From assembly GCA_947476045.1 (NCBI GenBank), contig CANJNZ010000002.1, positions 62,001 through 126,000 on the forward strand: DNA of 64,000 nt, given 5' to 3'. The first letter of the stretch is position 1, and the number at the start of each line of letters is the position of its first letter. A model generated the notes under the pieces. That model was given only the letters and a program-made list of their open reading frames with translations. It did no database searches and had not been told where the DNA came from. The stretch comes from Chthoniobacteraceae bacterium. Lineage in GTDB: Bacteria > Verrucomicrobiota > Verrucomicrobiia > Chthoniobacterales > Chthoniobacteraceae. The position numbers and the translations under genes were made by a program. Shown here piece after piece: positions 47,107 through 56,053 of this stretch.

Positions 47107-47337
47107 ATGAAAGCTAAAGTCATCGTGATGCCAAAGCGCAGCATCCTCGATCCGCAGGGTGTGGCTGTGCGCGACGCCATGCGCCACCACGGTCTGCCCG
47201 GCGCGCAGAGCGCCCGCGTGGGGAAAATGATCGAACTCGAAGTGGACGGCGCGACCGAGGCGCAACTGCACGAAATCGCGCGCGATTTGCTGAGCAATCC
47301 CGTCGTCGAGGATTACGAACTGGTGGTGGAGAAGTAA
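47107..47337 (+). CDS. purS: Phosphoribosylformylglycinamidine synthase subunit PurS
   Basis: 76 residues from the ATG at 47107. MKAKVIVMPKRSILDPQGVAV, then DLLSNPVVEDYELVVE matches PurS throughout. It is the small structural subunit of the three-part FGAR amidotransferase (PurS-PurQ-PurL) and holds PurQ and PurL together. purQ begins three bases after its stop. purL is not in the window. A frame extending to 47077 is not conserved. Confidence 0.93.
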   Translation: MKAKVIVMPKRSILDPQGVAVRDAMRHHGLPGAQSARVGKMIELEVDGATEAQLHEIARDLLSNPVVEDYELVVEK

Positions 47338-47340
47338 GCC

Positions 47341-47902
47341 ATGAAAGCCGCCGTCATCCGTTTTCCGGGATCGAATTGTGATCAGGACTGCCATCTTGTT
47401 TTGAAGGAGTTTGGTTTTGCGACCGACTTCGTCTGGCACAAGGAGGACAGCGTTGCGGGCTACGATTTGATCGTGCTGCCGGGCGGGTTCAGCTACGGCG
47501 ATTACCTTCGCTGCGGAGCCATCGCACGTTTTTCGCCGGTGATGAAATCGGTCATCGAACAGGCGAAGCGCGGCGTGCTGGTGATGGGCATTTGCAATGG
47601 CTTCCAGATTCTTTGCGAAAGCGGACTGCTCCCCGGCGCACTCATTCGCAACCGCGATTTGCATTTCATCTGCGAGCACGTGCGGCTTCGCGTGGAAAAT
47701 ACGAGCAACCCATTTCTTTCCGCCGCCCAAGTGGGGCAGGTGCTGAATGTGCCCATCGCGCACGGGGAGGGGAGCTACACTGCCGACGCAGCGACGCTAG
47801 CTTCGCTGAATGCAGAGGGTCGCGTGCTCGTTCGCTATTGCGATGTGAAGGGCAAAACGGGCGATGCTACGAATCCAAACGGTGCGCTGGAAAACATCGC
47901 GG
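47341..47902 (+). other. PurQ glutaminase catalytic region (within purQ)
   Basis: This stretch contains the class I glutamine amidotransferase nucleophile Cys85 in VMGICNGFQ and the [12 protein letters not shown] motif. It is a domain mark inside the purQ gene entry that follows. Confidence 0.6.
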
Positions 47903-48042
47903 GCATTTGCAACACGACGCGCAATGTTTTCGGCCTCATGCCGCATCCCGAGCGCGCTTGTGATGCACATCTCGGGAGCACGGATGGCCGTGTGTTTTTC
48001 CAAAGCATCCTCGCAACGCTCGGCAACGCGCAGGCGGCGTAA
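47341..48042 (+). CDS. purQ: Phosphoribosylformylglycinamidine synthase subunit PurQ
   Basis: 233 residues. Class I glutamine amidotransferase with [26 protein letters not shown], nucleophile Cys85 and the C-terminal LMPHPERA His/Glu pair. It supplies ammonia to PurL for the fourth step of purine synthesis. Three bases after purS, so the two are on one transcript. A GC-rich hairpin follows at 48055. Confidence 0.95.
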   Translation: MKAAVIRFPGSNCDQDCHLVLKEFGFATDFVWHKEDSVAGYDLIVLPGGFSYGDYLRCGAIARFSPVMKSVIEQAKRGVLVMGICNGFQILCESGLLPGALIRNRDLHFICEHVRLRVENTSNPFLSAAQVGQVLNVPIAHGEGSYTADAATLASLNAEGRVLVRYCDVKGKTGDATNPNGALENIAGICNTTRNVFGLMPHPERACDAHLGSTDGRVFFQSILATLGNAQAA

Positions 48043-48054
48043 CTGCTTATTTTT

Positions 48055-48071
48055 CGCTCGCGGGGCGAGCG
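48055..48071 (+). terminator. Candidate terminator hairpin after purQ
   Basis: A seven-base stem CGCTCGC/GCGAGCG with a GGG loop lies 12 bases after the purQ stop, between convergent genes. On the plus strand the following Ts come after CAGG, so it is not a textbook terminator; it may serve both directions. Confidence 0.4.
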
Positions 48072-48089
48072 CAGGTTTTCCACGCGAAA

Positions 48090-49697
48090 TCAGTATCGCC
48101 AGCCTTCGAGGTCGGCGCGGGGTGGCGCGGTCTTTTTAATCTGGCGCGTCATTTTCTCCAAAAGTTCGGCAGCGCTCTGGCCCCATCCGTGTGGCGCGCG
48201 ACGTTTAAAAATGATTTCACCGGTGAATTTGGGATTATCGGCGGTCGAGAGGAAGGTGTTTAGTTTTTCGACGGCGTTGTTGAGGTAGTAGGAGTCCATG
48301 TCACCGACATAGATGTTGAGTTTGTCGGCGACTTTCGGACCGAGTGCGGCCCAGTTCGTTTCGAGGATGAGGCGGATGTCGTATTTTTTCCACTGCTCCG
48401 CGACTCGCCTGTCTATTTGCCCAGTGCTCTTGTCCCAAATGCGCTGCGGATATCCGTCTTTTCCGACTGGCGAATATGTCGCCTCCCAGATGTCCCACTG
48501 CCCGCCGGAGCGCGACTTGTCGCCAACGACCAGTTCGTAGTGATTCTCGTCTTCCATCATGGAAAGGATGTTGCCGTCGGTTTTGCGTTCGTTGGGGCGG
48601 GGGACTTTCATCCACTCGTTGTGAACGTGGTATGCATTTTCGTCTTCGTAGATGTTGACGATTTGGTGGCAGGTAAAATCGAGCGCGTCCGGGCAACTGG
48701 CAAAACATCCGCCGAAAAAATCGGGATGGACAACCTGATGGGCAACCGCGATCCAGCCGCCTGTGGATCCGCCGGTGAGGATGCGGGCCCATGGCTGTGC
48801 GATGGCGCGGAACTGTTTTTCGATGGCGGGGATGAGTTCGTAGAGAATGGCGTCTCCGTAGGGTCCGTTGTTCTCGGAGTTCACGCCGTAGGAGTTGTCG
48901 TAGTAGGGAGATGGATGTTGGAGTGAGACGTAGAGGAAACGCGGAGTTCTGTTGTCGAGCCAGAGTTTGTCGAAATCACCGCCCTTTCCGAAGCCTCCGG
49001 GAGCTTCAAGCGTGAAGTGTTCGTGGATGTAGTTGACGGGAAATTTTACATCCGGGTGCAAGGCGTAGTCCCGTGGCAGAAGCACCGTCGCCCCCAGGTA
49101 AATGGGTTGTCCCCACCACTTCGAGAGTATGTCGCTCTTGATGCGAATGCGCTTCACCATCCCGGTGTCGGCGGGAATTTGAATGGGCGGGATGATTTTG
49201 TCGGCGACGAGCCGGATGGGGCGTGAGGATTTAGGATTAAAGGTGATCTGGACAGGTGTGCCGAAAAGGTTTCCCGGCGAACGTTTCCAATCCTGACCTT
49301 CCCATTGATCCATGTGCAGCCAGACGGTCTTTCCGTCGGCGCGCGGGAAGCGTGTGTAGATGTTCACAAAAGGCTGCACCCAATATTTCCCCGCAGGCAA
49401 ATCACGCAGGCTTGCGAGCGGATAGCTGCGACTCTTTCCATCAATCACGGCGGCAATACCGGGCTTGAGTGCTTGAATACATGTCGAAAACAGCGGGACG
49501 CCGGTCGTTGATGTTTGCTCGACGGGCGTGCGATCGTTTTCGCGACTCACGGCGACGTAAACCATGCCGGTGACGGCTTCGGGATGTGCGGCCTTTGGAA
49601 ATGAAACCTCGAATCGCGGGTTGGCGGCCATCGCCCTGCAAGCGACAAGCCCCAAAGCCACGAGGCAGCGCGCGATGAGGCGAGCTGGATGACTCAT
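48090..49697 (-). CDS. Secreted alpha/beta-hydrolase-fold (esterase-like) protein
   Basis: 535 residues from the ATG at 49697, which starts a signal peptide (1-24, ...CRAMAA) and overlaps the stop of the upstream ATPase reading frame as ATGA. After an N-terminal beta-rich domain (about 25-190), an esterase D-like hydrolase domain follows with NYIHEHF and the nucleophile elbow GGSTGG (Ser311). A C-terminal DSYYLNNAVE region continues the fold. It may hydrolyse an ester on a polysaccharide, as feruloyl-esterase-like proteins do, but the substrate is not known. Confidence 0.75.
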   Translation of the reverse strand: MSHPARLIARCLVALGLVACRAMAANPRFEVSFPKAAHPEAVTGMVYVAVSRENDRTPVEQTSTTGVPLFSTCIQALKPGIAAVIDGKSRSYPLASLRDLPAGKYWVQPFVNIYTRFPRADGKTVWLHMDQWEGQDWKRSPGNLFGTPVQITFNPKSSRPIRLVADKIIPPIQIPADTGMVKRIRIKSDILSKWWGQPIYLGATVLLPRDYALHPDVKFPVNYIHEHFTLEAPGGFGKGGDFDKLWLDNRTPRFLYVSLQHPSPYYDNSYGVNSENNGPYGDAILYELIPAIEKQFRAIAQPWARILTGGSTGGWIAVAHQVVHPDFFGGCFASCPDALDFTCHQIVNIYEDENAYHVHNEWMKVPRPNERKTDGNILSMMEDENHYELVVGDKSRSGGQWDIWEATYSPVGKDGYPQRIWDKSTGQIDRRVAEQWKKYDIRLILETNWAALGPKVADKLNIYVGDMDSYYLNNAVEKLNTFLSTADNPKFTGEIIFKRRAPHGWGQSAAELLEKMTRQIKKTAPPRADLEGWRY

Positions 49698-50343
49698 TTC
49701 CGCTTGCGACCCGGCTTGCGAGGTGCGCTCTCTTTTTTTGCCTCTGCGGAAAGTTGCGAGACGATGCTTTCCAGCGCGGCGAGGCCGAAACTGATTTTTT
49801 GAAGAACGAGGGATTGTGCGGCACGAGGATGAAGCGCGGATGCCGCCCCCACAGCGAGCGAAGTTTTGCATCCAGCCGCACTGCTTCCTCAAGCGACTCA
49901 TTGCGAATCGGGTTGCCGCCTTCGATGGATGCACCGCCTATCGCCGCGGTCTCGAAAAAGATCACCGCATCGTAGCGGCTCAGTTCTGCTTCGAGCGTCG
50001 TGCCTACGAATTCAAAATAGTCGCCATCGCCGCCCGGCCAGTATGCCGCGCCGTCCACTGTGCCCCGGTCGCAAAGCAAAGTCCGCCCCGGATAGAGCGC
50101 CGCCTGCACGTCCTCCAGATTCCTCTGCACATTAAATATCGCCGTCTGCGCGTAACTCAGCGCGTGTCCTTCGCCCGAGCGGGGAAAGCCGCCTTGAAAA
50201 AGAATCGTCGCAGCCTCGGGGACAATCACCACGGCATTGCCAATCTCGCGCCGGAAAAGATCCGCCGCCGTTGTCTTTCCTCCGCCGGGGCCGCCTGTCA
50301 GAACAATCCGTCTGCATTTAGGAGGCGTAGGTTTTGTTTTCAT
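49694..50343 (-). CDS. AAA-type ATPase with apparent -1 frameshift at an A6 tract
   Basis: The ATG at 50343 starts a P-loop protein: GGPGGGKTT (17-25), then PEAATILFQGGFPR, CDRGTVDGAAYWPG and VPHNPSFFKK, matching the NadR/Ttd14-like AAA_28 family. In the zero frame the sequence then runs into a non-conserved basic tail. One base earlier in frame (rereading one A of the A6 tract at 49795-49800) gives a natural end, ISFGLAALESIVSQLS... to KPGRKRK-stop, with the stop at 49694-49696 overlapping the esterase ATG as ATGA. The product would then be 216 residues. A sequencing or assembly error, a fixed mutation or recoding cannot be told apart here. Confidence 0.78.
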
Positions 50344-50482
50344 GGAAAAAAGTGCATGGCGGAAATCGCGATGAGTCAATCTACAACCGTCATTTGCTCG
50401 CTTCAATGAATGGAAGTGTGCGATAGCTTGTGAAATGCAAAGCCCAAGATTGCGACCCAACCAACACCAACTCGGATTTTTT

Positions 50483-51376
50483 ATGCGCACATCAATCCTC
50501 GCATTTATTCTATTCTCTTTTGCGGCTTTCGGTGGGGATGCGTTGCCGGATATTTATCGTGAGGCGAAGGCTGCACTCGAAGCCGGTGACGCGGAGAAGG
50601 CTGTCGCACTGCTAGAGCCCGCGCTCCGCGATGCGAAGGGAGGAGAGATTGCGCCTGCGCAACTGGCGCTGGGGGTTGCTTATTTGCGGGTGGGGAAAGC
50701 GGAGGCTGCGGTGCCGTTTTTGGAGAAAGCTTCGGTGGCTTTCGCGGGCACGCCACAGGTGGCGAGTGTGCTGGCGTCGCTCGGCGATGCTTTGCGGGTG
50801 ACGGGGGAGGCGGAGACTGCACGGCGTGTTTACAAGGAGGCGACGGAGGCTGCGCCGGATTCGGTGAATGCGAAGTATGCGATGGCGCGGATTGCGGAGA
50901 TGGATGGCGAGAAGTTTGAGGCGGGGAAGGAGTATGCGAAGGCGGCGGAGCGTTACCTCGCGGCGGGGGATGCGTTGCTTGCGCTCGCTGCCGGGGATGC
51001 GGGATATTATGCGGCGGCGCGTGTGCTTTATGAAAAAGTCGCAAAGGGCAGCGAGAAGGCCGCGCCGGGTAAGGACTGGCGCGGGGAGCCGACTGCGCGC
51101 GCGGTTTTTTCGCTCGGCGAAGTGGAGCGGGCGCAGGGACATTTTCCGGAGGCGATTGCCTATTACCAGCGGACTTTTGTGAGTTGGGTGAAGTATCTGC
51201 ACTGGTGCGCACAGGCCTATCTGCGCGCGGCGGAGTGCATGGAGAAACTGGGAAAGCGCGACTTTGCGAAGGCGCATCTGCGCGAGTTGGTGCGCAAGCA
51301 GCAGAAGTTCGGGAAGCTGCCGGAATACGAGCAGGCGAAGAAGCAGTTGCGGGCGTGGGGGGATGAGATTCAATGA
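50483..51376 (+). CDS. Secreted TPR protein upstream of ExbB-ExbD genes
   Basis: 297 residues from the ATG at 50483, which starts a signal peptide (1-18). The rest is a tandem series of TPR-like helices, about six repeats (for example AQLALGVAYLRVGKAEAAVPFLEKA). It probably sits in the periplasm as a scaffold. The ExbB-like gene follows after a 129-base gap on the same strand, so a role in the same energised complex is possible but not shown. Confidence 0.8.
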   Translation: MRTSILAFILFSFAAFGGDALPDIYREAKAALEAGDAEKAVALLEPALRDAKGGEIAPAQLALGVAYLRVGKAEAAVPFLEKASVAFAGTPQVASVLASLGDALRVTGEAETARRVYKEATEAAPDSVNAKYAMARIAEMDGEKFEAGKEYAKAAERYLAAGDALLALAAGDAGYYAAARVLYEKVAKGSEKAAPGKDWRGEPTARAVFSLGEVERAQGHFPEAIAYYQRTFVSWVKYLHWCAQAYLRAAECMEKLGKRDFAKAHLRELVRKQQKFGKLPEYEQAKKQLRAWGDEIQ

Positions 51377-51505
51377 CGGATGGTGGATGGCGAATGATGG
51401 AGGGAAGGGTGAAGGGTAGAGAAATTCCTTGTTACCCGCACAAATTCCCCTCGCCAAATGCGTGGCAACTTCGCAGATTCCCCGAACTTTTCCCGAATAC
51501 TCCAC

Positions 51506-52378
51506 ATGAAACTCCGCTCACTCGCCGCACTTTTCACAGCCGCATTCATTGCTTTTGCGCCGCTTACCGCTGCATTCGCTCAGGATGCCAAGCCCGCCGA
51601 AGCCGCCAAGCCCACTACTGACGCTGTCGTCGCCGAGGCTGCAGCCGATGCCGCGAAGAATGAGCCAAAGGCGCACGATAAGAGCATCTGGCAGCACATC
51701 AAGGACGGCGGTCCGATCATGATTTTCATCGGCATCTGCTCGGTGGCCACGCTTTATCTTGTCGTGGATGGGCTGCTGCGCGTGACGAATTACAAAAAGA
51801 CCATCCCAGCGATGCACCTCACAGGTTTGAGGAATCTTTTCCGTTCTGGTGACTACGTGTCTGCCTCCAAGTTTTGCAAAAATAACGTTTCGCCTTTGAC
51901 GGATGTCTGCCGCGCCGGCCTCTCCATGGCGGGCGAGGGCAAGTCCGCCGTCGAGGAGGCGATTTATGCCGAGGTAGCCAAGCAGAATGCGAATATGCAG
52001 TATTTCATCAGCTACCTTTCCGTCATCGGCGTTTGCACCCCGATGATTGGATTGCTCGGCACGGTGTTCGGCATGATCAGCGCCTTCGCCACACTGGGCA
52101 CCAGCGGCATCGGCGACCCGAGCAAGCTCTCCGCCGCCATCGGCGAAGTGCTCATCGCGACCGCGAGCGGACTGCTCATCGCGATCCCGGCATTCTTTAG
52201 CTTTTACTGGCTGCGCAATCGCGCCGCCAAAATCATCCACAACCTCCAGGAGACCATCGGATCGCTCTATCGCAAGATGCCCTATGAGTATCTTGCCGGT
52301 GCGCACCTCGGCGACGAGGAGCTTTACGCCGCAACACCAAATTGGGTGCAGCAGGCCGAGCAAACTCCAGCCGTCTAA
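51506..52378 (+). CDS. exbB: MotA/TolQ/ExbB-type proton channel protein with N-terminal signal peptide
   Basis: 290 residues from the ATG at 51506. A signal peptide (1-27, ...AFAQD) and an Ala-rich periplasmic extension precede the first channel helix (about 67-90). The TolQ-type pore region with AIGVCTPMIGLLGTVFGMISAF-like helices and GEVLIATASGLLIAIPAFF follows. The motif set of ExbB/TolQ is complete. It pairs with the ExbD proteins next to it to turn the proton gradient into outer-membrane work. The cleavable extension is a Bacteroidota/Verrucomicrobiota-like feature. Confidence 0.88.
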   Translation: MKLRSLAALFTAAFIAFAPLTAAFAQDAKPAEAAKPTTDAVVAEAAADAAKNEPKAHDKSIWQHIKDGGPIMIFIGICSVATLYLVVDGLLRVTNYKKTIPAMHLTGLRNLFRSGDYVSASKFCKNNVSPLTDVCRAGLSMAGEGKSAVEEAIYAEVAKQNANMQYFISYLSVIGVCTPMIGLLGTVFGMISAFATLGTSGIGDPSKLSAAIGEVLIATASGLLIAIPAFFSFYWLRNRAAKIIHNLQETIGSLYRKMPYEYLAGAHLGDEELYAATPNWVQQAEQTPAV

Positions 52379-52419
52379 TTTTTCACCCCGTGCCAAGATG
52401 AGCAGGAGGATTTCATAAT

Positions 52420-52884
52420 ATGGGCGGAGGAGGCGGAGGTGGAGACGGAGATCCGGAGTTTCAAATCGCTCCGATGATCGATGTGCTCCTTGTGCTGCTC
52501 ATTTTCTTCATGAGCATCACCTCGGCACAGGTCTCAAAAGTGGAGAAGATGCCCCTGCCAGTGGCTCCACACGCACTCAAGCGGGACATGATGCGAAACG
52601 AAGCCATCGTGAACGTGCGGTGGGACGTGAAAACTGAAAAGCCGACCTATGTGCTCGATGGCGTGCAATACAAGGAACTGAAGGTGCTGGGCGAGCAGTT
52701 GAAAAAAGTAAAGTCCGCCAATGATCGCACGCCCGTGTCAAACGGCCCGAATCCAAAGTATCGTGTCGTCATTCGCGCGGACAAGGAGACTCATGCGCTC
52801 GTGATTAATCGAGTGATGGATCTAGCAGGACAGGCGGGGGTCGAGGATGTGACCTTTTCCGTCTATAACAAGGAGGGCGACTAA
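52420..52884 (+). CDS. exbD: ExbD/TolR-family protein 1
   Basis: 154 residues, following an AGGAGG ribosome site. A cytoplasmic Gly-rich tail, then FQIAPMIDVLLVLLIFFM, in which Asp of the PMID motif is the proton-carrying residue, then a periplasmic domain with VVIRADKETHA. It forms the stator-rotor unit with the ExbB protein. It is followed two bases later by a second ExbD. Confidence 0.9.
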   Translation: MGGGGGGGDGDPEFQIAPMIDVLLVLLIFFMSITSAQVSKVEKMPLPVAPHALKRDMMRNEAIVNVRWDVKTEKPTYVLDGVQYKELKVLGEQLKKVKSANDRTPVSNGPNPKYRVVIRADKETHALVINRVMDLAGQAGVEDVTFSVYNKEGD

Positions 52885-52886
52885 CT

Positions 52887-53333
52887 ATGCGCCGCTTAGA
52901 ACTGGATCCCAACGAAGGTGGTGTCGGCTTTCAAATTGCGCCGATGATCGATGTCGTCTTCGTGATCATGCTTTTTTTCATGGTCATGGCGGGCGAGGTA
53001 AAGGTGGAGAAGGAACTGAACTGCCAGCTCCCCGGCACTGTGGATACAGCCAGGGAGGCGGCTTTCGTGGAGGAGCAGGTCATCCAGATCACGACAGCGG
53101 GCGATGTGCTGCTGAATGAAGAGCCGATCGGAAAAGCAGACGACAAGTTGCTTCCAAATCTCCGCGCTCTTTTGATGCGCGTAAAAGCGAATTGCGAAGC
53201 AGCGAAGACGCCTTGTCAGATTACCATCGCGAGCGAGGCAAAGACAAGGCACGGGCGCGTGATGGATGTGGCCGATGCGTGCTCGGATGCGGGTATCACC
53301 AGCTTGAGCTTCAACGTTACCGAGGAGGAGTAG
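52887..53333 (+). CDS. exbD: ExbD/TolR-family protein 2
   Basis: 148 residues. FQIAPMIDVVFVIMLFFMV gives the same proton-carrying PMID helix as the first copy, but the periplasmic domain is distinct. Two different ExbD subunits directly after one ExbB suggest a heteromeric complex. No TonB or outer-membrane receptor lies in the window. Its end overlaps the convergent kinase gene by 17 bases. Confidence 0.9.
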   Translation: MRRLELDPNEGGVGFQIAPMIDVVFVIMLFFMVMAGEVKVEKELNCQLPGTVDTAREAAFVEEQVIQITTAGDVLLNEEPIGKADDKLLPNLRALLMRVKANCEAAKTPCQITIASEAKTRHGRVMDVADACSDAGITSLSFNVTEEE

Positions 53334-55875
53334 CAGCCTTGCCAAGCGCTCTGTCGAGCAACGCAAGAAGTTCCTGAACGCGGTAGGGCTTCGTGAGGAT
53401 TTCGACCGCGCCAAGCTCCCGCAGTTTCGTAAAGCGTTCACTGGCGACTTCGCCTGTGACGGTGATCACGGGGATGTCTGATGTATTTTTGTCTTCCTTC
53501 AAAATCCGAAGCAGTTGTTCGCCGGGCGTGTCCGGGAGGTTGAGGTCCAGCAGGATCAAGTCGGGATGGTGTTCGCGCGCGAGGTCCAGCCCAATGCTGC
53601 CTTGGAGTGCGGAAATGAGCTTGATGTCTTTTCGTGACGAAAGGATGCGTTCGAGAAGATAGTAGTTCGCCAGGTCATCCTCGATATAAAGCAGGGTGTA
53701 TTGCTCTGCATTGGGTGCTTTCTGGAGTGGCTGCTTGACGGGCGGGGCTGCCTTGGGCTCCTGCGGAGTTTCTATTGCGGGCAGGTCGATCCAAAATGTG
53801 CTGCCGACGTTTAAAGTGCTCGTGACACCAATCCTGCCGTCCAGCGCATTGATGAGGCGGTGGCAAAGAGCAAGACCAAGTCCTGTTCCGCCCTCAACAC
53901 CGCCTTCTTTCACTCCGAGTCGCTCAAATGGAACGAAGAGCCGGTTAAGCTTTTCCTGCGGGATTCCCATGCCTGTGTCTGTGACGCTCACGCGCCAAAA
54001 GCCTTCTTCCACGCGGGATGCTGCGATTGCCACTGTTCCTCCTTCACGGTTAAATTTTACGGCATTGGAAAGAAGATTCAGAACCACTTGCTTGATGCGC
54101 TCGCGGTCGGTTGACACGAGATGGGTCTTTTCCGGCATTTCCGCCAGATGCACGGTGACCTTTTTTCGCGCTGCAAGCGGAGTCGTGAGCGTGGCGGCTG
54201 CCCTCAGGAATTCACCGAGTTCCACCTCTTCCAAATGAAATTGCATACGGCCCGCATCAAGCCTTGCGATATCGAGGACTTCATTGATGAGTGAGAGCAG
54301 ATTTTGCCCGGCGCGAGAGATGTGGCGGATGCTTTCATCCTGTCGTGCATCATGCGCCTCCATTTCGAGGAGTTGTGTGAAACCGAGGATCGAATTGAGA
54401 GGCGTGCGCAACTCGTGACTCATGCGCGAGAGGAATTCACTCTTGGCACGATTGGCCGCCTCTGCCTCGGCTTGCGCCTGGCGGATGCGCTCATCTGCCT
54501 GATGGCGCTCAATGGCCGCAGAAAGGACGTTTGCCACAGCTTGCAGAAAGCTGATGTCGTCGGATGCATACGTGCGCAGACTCCTTGAAAAGGCATTTAG
54601 AACACCAAGCGGGCGGACTCCTGCCTGAATGCAGACGGCAACGCCGCTACGTGCGCCGGAATTTTTGATCTCTTGCGATACGGTGAAACGTTGCTCACGG
54701 GTAAAGTCCGTCGAGACCACTGTCTCACCGCTTCGCAGCGCATAGCTGCTCATTGAATTCTTGTCCTGCGAGTTTTGCGCAGATTTTTCGTATTCGGGCC
54801 AGCCCTCGGTGGCCCGCATGTGGAAGCAATCGTCTGCAACGATGTATTCATTCACTGTCACACAATCGGTGTGCAGGCCTTCGCGCGCAACTTTTGCAGC
54901 TTCACACATGAGATCGTTCAGCGGGAGACCACTGAGCGCGCGCTGGCCGAGTCGGGCCACGGCCTCTTGCTGGCGGGCTCGTGATTTGAGTTCAGTATTT
55001 GCTCCCTCGAGTTCGGCAGTGCGCTCTGCCACACGTTGCTCAAGCAATTCATTCGTCGTCTGGATGGCTTGTTCCGCCGAGCGCTGGATGGATACATCCT
55101 TGATGAAGCCGACCATCCTCTCGATGCGGCCTTGCCTGTCGAAAAAGAAGAACCCCTGTGCTTGCGCCACGATCTTACTGTTATCGCCCCGGCAAATTCT
55201 GAATTCATGGTGAAACGAATCCCGCATCGCCGTCACTCGCTCTACCTCAGTGTCGAATGCAGCAAGATCATCGGGATGGACGATTTGTCGCAGGCGTTTC
55301 AGCCCGCCCTGCATTTCCCGATCCCTCCGGCCAAAGAGCCCGTCCACGTCTCCGCTGTAGTGGATGTCTCCGGTGTCAACGTTCCAGTCAAAGAGCACCT
55401 GTTCGCTTGCACGGATCGCCGCATCGTATCGATTGGCCCACTCGATTTGCTCCAGTTCCTTTTGTTTTCTCTCACTGATGTCGCGGCAGATTGTTGAGTA
55501 GAAATCCACTTCGCCATCCGCGCTGGTGTGTGCGAGCACGACTTGAAGAACGGGGACTTCCTTACCGTTTTTCGCGAGCAAGGCAGTTTCACCGCTCCAT
55601 GAATTGTCATGCAACGCGGCGGGAAAACCCTCATGCTGGACGACTTCATACGCCCATGCGGGGTGCATCTCCTTGACGTTGCGCAGCGCGACCACATCGT
55701 CCTCTCCCCATCCGAAGAGACGGCGCCCGGCCAGGTTCATGTATAGCAATTGCCCGGAACAATCAGTCATCGCCACCACGTCTGTCGTCGCCTCAAGAAT
55801 CTTGATGATGCGTGCATGCGCCTCGTCGCTGTGGAGCGGCGAAATCGGCGTAGTAAGGTTAGCCTGGGCTGTCAT
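53317..55875 (-). CDS. PAS/GAF hybrid histidine kinase with receiver domain
   Basis: 852 residues, with no membrane helix. Two PAS domains (about 20-135 and 150-265), a coiled linker (265-305), a GAF domain (about 310-455), a HisKA domain with phosphoacceptor His487 (SHELRTPLNS), a HATPase domain with N box Asn604, DTGMG (633-637) and GGTGLGLAL, and a C-terminal receiver with Asp777. A complete cytoplasmic phosphorelay protein. No partner regulator is adjacent, so the input and output are unknown. Confidence 0.92.
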   Translation of the reverse strand: MTAQANLTTPISPLHSDEAHARIIKILEATTDVVAMTDCSGQLLYMNLAGRRLFGWGEDDVVALRNVKEMHPAWAYEVVQHEGFPAALHDNSWSGETALLAKNGKEVPVLQVVLAHTSADGEVDFYSTICRDISERKQKELEQIEWANRYDAAIRASEQVLFDWNVDTGDIHYSGDVDGLFGRRDREMQGGLKRLRQIVHPDDLAAFDTEVERVTAMRDSFHHEFRICRGDNSKIVAQAQGFFFFDRQGRIERMVGFIKDVSIQRSAEQAIQTTNELLEQRVAERTAELEGANTELKSRARQQEAVARLGQRALSGLPLNDLMCEAAKVAREGLHTDCVTVNEYIVADDCFHMRATEGWPEYEKSAQNSQDKNSMSSYALRSGETVVSTDFTREQRFTVSQEIKNSGARSGVAVCIQAGVRPLGVLNAFSRSLRTYASDDISFLQAVANVLSAAIERHQADERIRQAQAEAEAANRAKSEFLSRMSHELRTPLNSILGFTQLLEMEAHDARQDESIRHISRAGQNLLSLINEVLDIARLDAGRMQFHLEEVELGEFLRAAATLTTPLAARKKVTVHLAEMPEKTHLVSTDRERIKQVVLNLLSNAVKFNREGGTVAIAASRVEEGFWRVSVTDTGMGIPQEKLNRLFVPFERLGVKEGGVEGGTGLGLALCHRLINALDGRIGVTSTLNVGSTFWIDLPAIETPQEPKAAPPVKQPLQKAPNAEQYTLLYIEDDLANYYLLERILSSRKDIKLISALQGSIGLDLAREHHPDLILLDLNLPDTPGEQLLRILKEDKNTSDIPVITVTGEVASERFTKLRELGAVEILTKPYRVQELLALLDRALGKAATPPR

Positions 55876-56053
55876 GAGTTGTTGGTTCTTCTTACGGGAA
55901 AATTCGACATGAAATTAGCCAGTTGGGTGCCACGTGAGCGATGTATCTTGGCTGGGCCAAATATGCGTGTTGAATGATGTGAAGAAGCGAAATTTCTGAG
56001 CAGTAAATACGCAAACAGCTTGCATTAAACGAGTGTCGCGATAGCCTGCTCGG

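Noticed and set aside
46926-47117. 63-codon frame upstream of purS
   Set aside because: Overlaps the purS start, no conserved motif or start signal, and lies over the hairpin region.
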